From assembly GCA_964630665.1 (NCBI GenBank), contig CAZVVN010000131.1, positions 1-5,569 on the forward strand: 5,569 nt of DNA. The letters run 5' to 3'. This document shows, one piece after another, positions 1 to 5,569 of the stretch; position 1 is the first letter of the stretch, and the number at the start of each line of letters is the position of its first letter. This DNA is from UBA9619 sp964630665 (lineage in GTDB: Bacteria > Pseudomonadota > Gammaproteobacteria > Arenicellales > UBA868). The position numbers were made by a program, and so were the translations under genes. The notes under the pieces were generated by a model that saw nothing but the letters and a program-made list of their open reading frames with translations, was not told the origin of the DNA and made no database searches.

Positions 1-977
1 CTGGCCTCGCTCAAGCCGTTCAGAGCAAAAGCCGTGCGAGTGGCCTCGATCATCGGTGGTGGGCCACTGGCGTAGACTTCAAGGCCACCAAGGTCGGGGA
101 ACTGTTTTAACACGACCTCGTGTACCCAACCGGACTCGCCTTGCCAGTCGTCGCCTGCCGCGGGCTCAGACAACACCGGCACATAGTGCAGGTTGGCATG
201 GTCACGGGCAAGGTTCAGGAGTTGATCGTGCAGATAAAGGTCGCGCTTTGCGCGGACGCCCCAGAACAGATGAAACGTCCGATCTATTCCCTGATGAAAA
301 GCCTCTTCAAGGATCGCCTTGATGGGGGCAAGCCCGGTGCCGCCCGCCATCAGAATGGCCGGCCCTGTGCTTTCCGGTCTCAGGAAGAATGTACCGAAGG
401 GACCCTGGAAGCGCAGCAGTTCGCGCTCTTTGAGGCCGTTGAAGACGTGCCCGGTAAAACGCCCGTTCGGTACCAGTCGGACATGCAGTTCGAGGTTATT
501 GCCCACCTGGGGCCGATTGGCGATTGAGAAACTGCGGCGCCTGCCGTCGCGCAGGAGAATGTCGATGTATTGGCCTGCCAGGTACTCGAGAGCCTTGCCC
601 TCGGGCAGCTTGAGCTGCAGGCCCATCACGTCGTGGGCAAGCGTTGCGAGTTCAATGACTCTGCAGGGCAGAGTGCGGATCTGAAGTGCCACACCGCCGG
701 CAAGTTCGCGTGCCTCGATGGTGAGGTCGCTGAGTGGTCTGGACTGACACAGCAGGGTATGCCCCTGGCTTTGTTCCTGATCGGTAAGGGCCCCTTCTGT
801 GAACTGGCCGGGATCGACTTCACCTGAGACCAGTTTGGCCTTGCAGGTACCACACGAACCGCTCCGGCAGCTGTAAGGGAAAACCCGCCCCTGTCTGAGC
901 GCAGCATCGAGGATCGACTCGGAGGATTCGGCCTCGAAAGTCTCTCCAGAGTTCTGGTTGGTGATGGTGAATGCCAT
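1..977 (-). CDS. 2Fe-2S ferredoxin/FAD/NAD(P)H oxidoreductase, AscD-like (3' end outside window)
   Basis: Seen: an open frame on the minus strand from ATG at 977 to the window edge gives 325 residues with no stop. The N-terminal domain (about 1-90) is a plant-type ferredoxin with cluster ligands C37, C42, C45 and C77 (CRSGSCGTC, then LLCQ). An FAD-binding barrel follows (about 100-200) with the flavin motif RSFS at 148-151. The NAD(P)H domain has AGGTGLAP at 211-218 and GPPPMI at 305-310. Known: this domain order is that of CDP-6-deoxy-glucoseen reductase (AscD/RfbI), phenol hydroxylase P5 and BenC-type reductases, cytosolic proteins that carry electrons from NAD(P)H through FAD and 2Fe-2S to a partner. 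Such proteins are usually about 335-350 residues, so perhaps 10-25 residues are missing. Start: a TGA lies in frame five codons upstream; only TTG codons at 989 and 986 compete, and no clear Shine-Dalgarno is seen. The partner and substrate are unknown; no deoxysugar genes are visible, so the AscD label indicates family only. Confidence 0.93.
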   Translation of the reverse strand, partial: MAFTITNQNSGETFEAESSESILDAALRQGRVFPYSCRSGSCGTCKAKLVSGEVDPGQFTEGALTDQEQSQGHTLLCQSRPLSDLTIEARELAGGVALQIRTLPCRVIELATLAHDVMGLQLKLPEGKALEYLAGQYIDILLRDGRRRSFSIANRPQVGNNLELHVRLVPNGRFTGHVFNGLKERELLRFQGPFGTFFLRPESTGPAILMAGGTGLAPIKAILEEAFHQGIDRTFHLFWGVRAKRDLYLHDQLLNLARDHANLHYVPVLSEPAAGDDWQGESGWVHEVVLKQFPDLGGLEVYASGPPPMIEATRTAFALNGLSEA

Positions 978-1103
978 TGTGATCAACAATCAGTGACTGG
1001 GCTGGAAAAAAGCTCTGGGTCCGATTGTGGCATTTTCATCTCGCAAAGGTGAAGCTTTCGGGGTCACAATACGGGTTTTCCATTTGAATCGTACGGATTT
1101 CCC
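978..1103. promoter_or_regulatory. Divergent intergenic region between the reductase gene and mutM
   Basis: The two flanking genes are transcribed away from each other, so this 126-base gap should hold both start regions unless the mutM message starts inside the reductase gene. It contains A/T-richer patches (a run of six A at about 1006-1011, and the stretch around 1030-1040). I could not find a -35/-10 pair with good sequence and spacing on either strand, nor a strong Shine-Dalgarno in front of either ATG. The regulatory role is inferred from gene orientation, not from a recognised motif. Confidence 0.4.
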
Positions 1104-1919
1104 ATGCCGGAACTGCCCGAAGTCGAGACCACCGTGCGCGGCATCCGACCGTTTGCCGAGGGCCGGGTCGTTTCAGGGGTCGTCGTGCGACAACGTCGTT
1201 TACGTTGGCCGATCAGTCCGGGTCTTGACCGCAAGCTTAAGGGGCAGGTCGTTCGCAGCGTGACGCGACGGGCCAAGTACATCTTGCTCAGTTTCGATCA
1301 CGGCACCCTGATGATTCATCTGGGCATGTCGGGGCGCCTTCGTGCTCTACCCACGGGTACCGCAGTCGACAAGCACGATCATTTCGACCTGGTGCTGGAT
1401 GACGGTTGTTGTGTACGCCTGCGCGACCCCCGGCGCTTTGGCAGCGTCACCTGGGTGAAAGGCGATCCTCTTAATTCGCGTTATCTCAAGCTTCTGGGCC
1501 CAGAGCCTTTCGACGGGGTATTCGACGGCGAGTATCTCTGGCGGCGGTCCCGGGGCCGGCGCCTGGCCGTGAAGAGTTTCATCATGGATGGCAGAATCCT
1601 GGTCGGGGTCGGTAATATCTACGCCAGTGAAGCGCTTTTTCGCAGTGCGATACACCCGTCCCGTCCCGCCGGGCGTATTGCGCTGGGTCGCTACCATAAC
1701 CTGGTCGCGGCTATTCGGGCGGTGCTGGGTGAGGCGATTACTGCGGGCGGCACGACTCTGCGCGACTATTCCCGGGTGACCGGGGAGCCGGGTTTCTTTG
1801 AACAGGCACTCCAGGTGTACGAACGGCAGGGGCGACCCTGCATCAATTGCGCTAGCCTGGTTCGGAGAAAAGTGATCGGCCAGAGGGCATCATATTATTG
1901 TCCGTCCTGTCAGCATTGA
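1104..1919 (+). CDS. mutM: Formamidopyrimidine-DNA glycosylase (Fpg/MutM)
   Basis: Role: bifunctional base-excision repair enzyme that removes 8-oxoguanine and formamidopyrimidines and nicks the abasic site by beta/delta elimination. Seen: 271 residues, against 269 for E. coli MutM. The N-terminus MPELPEVETTVRGIRP holds Pro2, the Schiff-base nucleophile after Met removal, and Glu3, the general acid. This fixes the start at 1104 even though no strong ribosome binding site precedes it. RRAKY with K58 matches the conserved Lys57 region of E. coli. IHLGMSG (M75) and DPRRFG (108-113) match the loops that fill the helix after base flipping. GVGNIYASEALF (168-179) is the helix-two-turn-helix signature. 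The C-terminal zinc finger has C246, C249, C266 and C269, with R263 in the DNA-contacting loop. All key residues are present, so it should be active. It is divergent from the reductase and probably has its own promoter. Confidence 0.98.
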   Translation: MPELPEVETTVRGIRPFAEGRVVSGVVVRQRRLRWPISPGLDRKLKGQVVRSVTRRAKYILLSFDHGTLMIHLGMSGRLRALPTGTAVDKHDHFDLVLDDGCCVRLRDPRRFGSVTWVKGDPLNSRYLKLLGPEPFDGVFDGEYLWRRSRGRRLAVKSFIMDGRILVGVGNIYASEALFRSAIHPSRPAGRIALGRYHNLVAAIRAVLGEAITAGGTTLRDYSRVTGEPGFFEQALQVYERQGRPCINCASLVRRKVIGQRASYYCPSCQH

Positions 1920-1988
1920 AGGTCGAGAAAATGAGAAAGCAGCGCAAACTGTGATCGTTGATTCATGGCAATATTAGCTTTGAAGGAC

Positions 1989-2002
1989 GGGCCGACAGGC
2001 CC
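1989..2002 (+). other. Small hairpin in the mutM downstream gap
   Basis: GGGCC (1989-1993) and GGCCC (1998-2002) form a perfect 5-bp GC stem around a GACA loop, 70 bases after the mutM stop. No T-run follows, so it does not meet the intrinsic terminator pattern. It could be a weak pause or 3'-end stabilising structure, or chance in GC-rich DNA. The rest of the 1920-2064 gap shows no gene. Confidence 0.25.
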
Positions 2003-2064
2003 TGCGGTCACCAGATCATGTCCTATACGGGAGATACGGTTTTGGCGAAGATCAAGACAAGCTA

Positions 2065-3321
2065 ATGGATAAACCCATACAACTGGACACAGCATTCGTT
2101 CGATCCCAGTTTCCAGCGTTTCAGGAAGAGGGCACCAGGGACTGGATTTTCTTCGAGAACGCAGGCGGCTCGTATGTACCGTTACAGGTGATCGACAGGC
2201 TCAAACGATTTTTCATCGAGCACAAGGTACAACCCTATGCGTCTTATGCACTGTCGAGGACGGCCGGAGAGGAGATGGACGAATCGTACAGGGCCATCGC
2301 CGAATTGCTGAACGCTGATGCCGATCAGATCACGATCGGGCCTTCGACCACGATGAATTTCTATGTCCTGGCCCAGGGCCTGCGTGCTCTGTTGCACCCG
2401 GGCGACGAGATCGTGGTCACCAACCAGGATCATGAAGCTAACGTGGGCTGCTGGCGCCGGCTGTCCGAGCACGGCGTCATGATGAAGGAGTGGCGGGTCG
2501 GCAAGGCGGACGGAGAACTCGACATCGCAGAGCTTGAAGAACTGGTGAGCGACAGGACCCGGATGATCTGTTTCACGCTGTGTTCCAACCTGGTTGGCAC
2601 GCACAACGACGTTGCCGCTGTCTCCGAGATCGCGAAACAAGTCGGTGCCCTGGTGATTGCCGACGGCGTGTCTTACGCGCCGCACACCATACCTGACCTG
2701 CCGGCGATGGGCATCGATTTTTATGCCTACAGTACCTACAAGACGTTCGGCCCCCACCAGGGTGTGCTGTGGGGTTCTGCCGAGGCGTTGAAAAAAGTCG
2801 AGGGCCAGAGCCATTGGTTCAACGAGGAGAACGCGAGGGCGAGACTCAACCCCACAGGGCCCCAGCACGCGCAGGTGGCAGCGCTTGCCGGGATCACCGA
2901 ATACTTCGATGCCCTTCACCAGCACCACTTCGGCACTCGCACCGGAACCCTGCACGACAGAGCTAAAGCAGTGTTCCAGCTGGTGGCCCAGCACGAGGCC
3001 GCATTGGCGAACATTCTGCTGGATTTCCTGAAGGACACGCCGGATATCCGGTTACTGGGCCAGGACCATGCCGAGCCTGGGAAGCGGGCCTCGACAATTG
3101 CCTTTCATGCCCGGGCCATGCCCTCTGCGGTAATCGCCGAGCGACTGGCAGCATATGGGATCGGTGTCGGCAGCGGCGATTTTTATGCCAGGCGCTGTGT
3201 CGAGGTTCTGGGCATGGATCCTGAAGACGGTGTGGTCCGGGTGAGCATGGTGCACTACAACACCGAGGCGGAAGTCAACCGGCTGGTGGCTGCGCTGGAT
3301 GAGATCCTGGCAGCAGGGTGA
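2065..3321 (+). CDS. Class V aminotransferase-fold PLP enzyme, cysteine desulfurase-like (VC1184 type), lacking the catalytic Cys
   Basis: Seen: a complete 418-residue protein. FFENAGGSYVP (29-39) is the N-terminal substrate-site motif of the class V fold. H123 (NQDHEAN) would stack on the PLP ring, D200 (IADGVSYAPH) would bind the pyridine nitrogen, and K226 (STYKTFGPH) is the Schiff-base lysine. R392 (VRVSMVHYNT) is the likely carboxylate-binding arginine. Known: this motif set fits the cysteine desulfurase-like VC1184 subfamily (TIGR01976), whose substrate is not established. Odd: in the loop where SufS has TGHHCA, this protein has SGDFYA (370-375), so Y374 sits at the catalytic cysteine position; C378 is four residues later. 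Cysteine desulfurase activity is therefore doubtful, and a lyase, transaminase or other PLP reaction is possible. No signal peptide is seen, so it is likely cytosolic. The start at 2065 gives the usual family N-terminus, with only a weak purine-rich stretch upstream. It is on the same strand as the flavoprotein 150 bases downstream. Confidence 0.92.
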   Translation: MDKPIQLDTAFVRSQFPAFQEEGTRDWIFFENAGGSYVPLQVIDRLKRFFIEHKVQPYASYALSRTAGEEMDESYRAIAELLNADADQITIGPSTTMNFYVLAQGLRALLHPGDEIVVTNQDHEANVGCWRRLSEHGVMMKEWRVGKADGELDIAELEELVSDRTRMICFTLCSNLVGTHNDVAAVSEIAKQVGALVIADGVSYAPHTIPDLPAMGIDFYAYSTYKTFGPHQGVLWGSAEALKKVEGQSHWFNEENARARLNPTGPQHAQVAALAGITEYFDALHQHHFGTRTGTLHDRAKAVFQLVAQHEAALANILLDFLKDTPDIRLLGQDHAEPGKRASTIAFHARAMPSAVIAERLAAYGIGVGSGDFYARRCVEVLGMDPEDGVVRVSMVHYNTEAEVNRLVAALDEILAAG

Positions 3322-3342
3322 TGTTCCGATCTGTCGCCTGGC

Positions 3343-3358
3343 CGGCACTGGCGTGCCG
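3343..3358 (+). other. Hairpin just after the PLP enzyme gene
   Basis: CGGCAC (3343-3348) and GTGCCG (3353-3358) form a perfect 6-bp stem with a TGGC loop, 22 bases after the PLP enzyme stop. No T-run follows, so it is not a standard intrinsic terminator. It may stabilise the 3' end of the message or reduce read-through into the next gene. Confidence 0.35.
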
Positions 3359-3361
3359 AAG

Positions 3362-3378
3362 CCGAAACGAGCCTTCGG
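3362..3378 (+). other. Second hairpin in the same gap
   Basis: CCGAA (3362-3366) and TTCGG (3374-3378) pair around a seven-base loop, and a G-T wobble at 3361/3379 can extend the stem. It starts four bases after the previous hairpin. It is a short stem and could be chance. Confidence 0.25.
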
Positions 3379-3420
3379 TCAATGGCACAATTTGGCATAC
3401 TCCACACGAATGTAAAAACC

Positions 3421-3436
3421 CAGCGAGGGATCGCTG
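3421..3436 (+). other. Leader hairpin upstream of the flavoprotein gene
   Basis: CAGCGA (3421-3426) and TCGCTG (3431-3436) form a perfect 6-bp stem with a GGGA loop, ending 35 bases before the flavoprotein ATG. It lies just after an A/T-rich patch (TGTAAAAA at 3411-3418), so it would be in the 5' leader if transcription starts in or before that patch. It does not match the tandem glycine riboswitch pattern or any other riboswitch I recognise. Confidence 0.35.
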
Positions 3437-3471
3437 ACAGTCATGCGGATGTTTAGCTGGCGAGTGCATAA

Positions 3472-5569
3472 ATGAAAGAACACGCAAGGGTCGTCGTGAT
3501 CGGTGGCGGTGTCCTGGGTGCCGGGTTGCTGTACTACCTGACTAAGGAAGGCTGGAGCGATGTCGTGCTGGTCGAGAAAGGCGAGCTGACTTCGGGTTCT
3601 ACCTGGCATGCGGCGGGCCTGATTCCCCATTTCATCGGTGGGTTGAGCATGGCCAAGCTCCACCACGAAGGATCCGAGCTCTACAAGCGACTGGAAGCCG
3701 AAACCGGTCAGGCCACCGGCTGGCACGGTTGCGGGGCGATCAGATTGGCTTTGACCGATGATGAAGTCGACTGGTTCCGTTACGTCAAGGGCATTCTCGA
3801 TTATCTCGATATCGACTGTCACCTGATCGACTCCACCGAGATCCAGGCGATCCATCCGCTGCTGGTGGTCGATGATGTCAAGATGGGCTTCTACACGCCG
3901 AATGACGGTCACACCGATCCTGCCAGTGCGACCAATGCGATGGCTGCCGGTGCCCGCATGGGGGGTGCCGAGATCTACCGCCACACTCAGGTGCTGGATA
4001 CGCGCCTCAAAGAGGGTGGCGAGTGGGAGGTCGTGACCGACAAGGGCTCGATCACCTGCGAGCACGTCGTCAATGCCGCCGGCAGCTTTGCCCGGCAGGT
4101 CGGTGAATGGGTCGGGCTGGATCTGCCGATCGTCAACATGAAGCATCACTACCTGGTGACCGAGAACCTTCCGGAAGTAGCAGCGCTGGAGAAAGAACCG
4201 CCTGTCATTCGTGACCCGAAGGCTTCGTGTTACTACCGCCAGGAACAGGACGGTATCTTGATCGGCCCCTATGAGAAGCAGGGAGCTGAGGCTTGGGGGC
4301 TGGATGGCGTTGACTGGGGATTCGACATGGAACTGCTGACTCCTGAGATCGACCGTCTGGAGACGAGTCTTGAACTGGCGGCTGAGCGCATACCCTGCTG
4401 GGCCGAGGCAGGAATCAAACGTGTGGTGCATGGGCCGATCACCCACACCCCGGACGGTGGGTTTCTACTTGGGCCGGCCGAGGGGCTGCGCAATTACTGG
4501 CTGTGTTGCGGTGCTTCGATCGGCATTACCCAGGGGCCGGGCTGCGGTAAATACCTCGCCCAGTGGATCGTGCATGGCCAGACGGAGATCAACGTGCGGG
4601 ATATGGATCCCAGGCGTTACGGCAAATGGGCATCCGGAGACTATGCGGTGGCCAAGTGTGTCGATGAATACCAGGAGATGTACCAGCCCGCCCTGCCGGG
4701 AGAGTTCCGGGATGCCGGGCGACCAACCCGGGTGACCCCGCTCTACGACACCCTGAAGGCACAGGGTGCGATTTTCGGTGACACCTTCGGCTGGGAGCGG
4801 GCCAAGTGGTTCGCCCCTGCAGGGGTGTCCGAGGAATATGGCTTCCGGCGCAGCAACTGGTTCCCCACAGTTGCGGCGGAATGCCGCGCAGTACGCGAGC
4901 AGGTCGGGGTGCTGGATCTATCCAGCTTTGCCAAGTACGAGGTCACAGGCAACGGTGCACTTGCACTGCTCGAGCGGGTCTGCGCCAATCGCGTGTCCGG
5001 CCGCGACGGCGGTGTGGTGCTGACCCAGATGCTCACCACCCTGGGCGGGATCGAGTGCGAAGCCACCGTGACGCGTCTGGGAGAGAACCATTATTACCTG
5101 CTTTCGGGTGCCGTCGCCGAACTGCATGATCTGGACTGGCTGGTCCAGCACGTCGAGAAGAATGAAGACGTCACCCTGACCAATGTCACCGACGATTACG
5201 GTGTGCTGGTGTTGTCAGGCCCGAACTCGCGAAAAGTGCTCTCCGAACTGACTGGCGCAGGGCTGACCAACGAGGATGGCTTCACCTGGATGAGCGCTAG
5301 GGAGATCACCGTAGCCGGTGTCCAGGTCCGGGCGCTGCGGGTGTCCTACGTTGGTGAGCTAGGCTGGGAGCTGCACGTCTCGATGAGTCAGATGAAGCCG
5401 CTTTACGATGCGCTGATGAAGGCCGGTGAAGGGCACGGCATAAAGAACTTTGGTACCTATGCGCTCAATGCCTTGCGCATGGAGAAGGCCTACAAGGCCT
5501 GGGGCTCGGAACTCACGACCGAGATCTCACTGGTCGAGGCTGACATGCTGCGTTTTGCCCGCAAAGGGG
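3472..5569 (+). CDS. Dimethylglycine/sarcosine dehydrogenase-family flavoprotein with GcvT-like domain (3' end outside window)
   Basis: Role by family: oxidative N-demethylation of dimethylglycine, sarcosine or a related N-methyl amine, with transfer of the formaldehyde unit to tetrahydrofolate. Seen: 699 residues to the window edge; family members are usually about 800-850, so the last 100-150 residues are missing. The N-terminal DAO-type domain has the dinucleotide motif VVVIGGGVLGAG (7-18) and STWHAAG (43-49). H46 in that motif matches the histidine that holds FAD covalently in mammalian dimethylglycine dehydrogenase. KHHYLVT (224-230) and CYYRQE (253-258) match the substrate-side His and Tyr regions of the family. 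The middle domain (about 370-450) has DPRRYG and GWERAKWFAP. The GcvT-like domain has LDLSSFAKYEVTG (481-493), SYVGELGWELHV (625-636) and LRMEKAYKAWGSEL (668-681). TAA lies directly before ATG, which limits the start to 3472; no strong Shine-Dalgarno is seen. Dimethylglycine and sarcosine cannot be told apart here. No signal peptide is visible. Confidence 0.95.
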   Translation, partial: MKEHARVVVIGGGVLGAGLLYYLTKEGWSDVVLVEKGELTSGSTWHAAGLIPHFIGGLSMAKLHHEGSELYKRLEAETGQATGWHGCGAIRLALTDDEVDWFRYVKGILDYLDIDCHLIDSTEIQAIHPLLVVDDVKMGFYTPNDGHTDPASATNAMAAGARMGGAEIYRHTQVLDTRLKEGGEWEVVTDKGSITCEHVVNAAGSFARQVGEWVGLDLPIVNMKHHYLVTENLPEVAALEKEPPVIRDPKASCYYRQEQDGILIGPYEKQGAEAWGLDGVDWGFDMELLTPEIDRLETSLELAAERIPCWAEAGIKRVVHGPITHTPDGGFLLGPAEGLRNYWLCCGASIGITQGPGCGKYLAQWIVHGQTEINVRDMDPRRYGKWASGDYAVAKCVDEYQEMYQPALPGEFRDAGRPTRVTPLYDTLKAQGAIFGDTFGWERAKWFAPAGVSEEYGFRRSNWFPTVAAECRAVREQVGVLDLSSFAKYEVTGNGALALLERVCANRVSGRDGGVVLTQMLTTLGGIECEATVTRLGENHYYLLSGAVAELHDLDWLVQHVEKNEDVTLTNVTDDYGVLVLSGPNSRKVLSELTGAGLTNEDGFTWMSAREITVAGVQVRALRVSYVGELGWELHVSMSQMKPLYDALMKAGEGHGIKNFGTYALNALRMEKAYKAWGSELTTEISLVEADMLRFARKG

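Noticed and set aside
56..827. Several overlapping plus-strand open frames
   Set aside because: They are opposite the reductase gene, whose ferredoxin, FAD and NAD(P)H motifs prove the minus strand is the coding one.
1049..1067. GTGA...TCAC inverted repeat resembling a CRP/FNR site
   Set aside because: The half-sites are 11 bases apart instead of the usual six, and the flanking bases match poorly.
1347..1697. 116-codon minus-strand open frame inside mutM
   Set aside because: It is a shadow of mutM, which is intact and fully recognisable on the plus strand.
2182..2994. 270-codon open frame on the minus strand
   Set aside because: It lies fully inside the PLP enzyme gene, which has intact motifs on the plus strand. 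The antisense product has no recognisable motif.
3383..3397. Possible sigma-54 promoter (TGGCAC followed by TGGCA)
   Set aside because: The distance between the GG and GC elements is one base too short, and sigma-54 promoters tolerate little spacing change. It is better read as a short repeated TGGCA.
3392..3418. Possible sigma-70 promoter, TTGGCA with TAAAAA
   Set aside because: The spacing is about 15 bases and the -10 element is poor. It is too weak to annotate.
3379..4446. 355-codon open frame on the minus strand
   Set aside because: It is antisense to the flavoprotein gene, whose plus-strand product has clear family motifs throughout. The translated minus frame shows no recognisable domain, and long antisense frames are common in GC-rich genes.
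4743..5151. Open frames on both strands near the right edge
   Set aside because: They are shadows of the flavoprotein frame, which continues without a stop to the window end.

Overview
The window looks like ordinary chromosome from a GC-rich proteobacterium, most likely a gammaproteobacterium with a betaine or methylamine-degrading lifestyle. I base this on the MutM sequence, which closely resembles gammaproteobacterial forms, on the reductase type, and on the dimethylglycine/sarcosine dehydrogenase-like enzyme. The taxonomic call is by eye and not firm. No tRNA, rRNA, CRISPR array, insertion sequence or phage gene is visible.

Layout: (1) Positions 977 down to 1, minus strand, carry the first 325 residues of a ferredoxin-FAD-NAD(P)H electron-transfer reductase of the AscD/phenol hydroxylase reductase type. 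Its 3' end lies outside the window. (2) A 126-base divergent gap (978-1103) separates it from (3) a complete mutM (fpg) gene, 1104-1919, plus strand, encoding formamidopyrimidine-DNA glycosylase. (4) After a 145-base gap comes a complete class V aminotransferase-fold PLP enzyme (2065-3321) of the cysteine desulfurase-like VC1184 type. It keeps the PLP residues but has tyrosine where the desulfurase catalytic cysteine should be. (5) After a 150-base gap holding three short perfect hairpins comes the first 699 residues of a flavoprotein of the dimethylglycine/sarcosine dehydrogenase family (3472-5569), which runs off the right edge.

How they may work together: the flavoprotein would oxidatively demethylate an N-methylated amino acid and pass the one-carbon unit to tetrahydrofolate in its GcvT-like half. 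The PLP enzyme lies just upstream on the same strand and may act on a related amine or amino acid, but this is inference from position only. MutM is a housekeeping DNA repair enzyme. The reductase supplies electrons from NAD(P)H to an unidentified partner. The four genes do not form an obvious single system, and I see no strong evidence here of a previously undescribed one. The most interesting points are the cysteine-less PLP enzyme beside the demethylating flavoprotein and the hairpin-rich leader between them.
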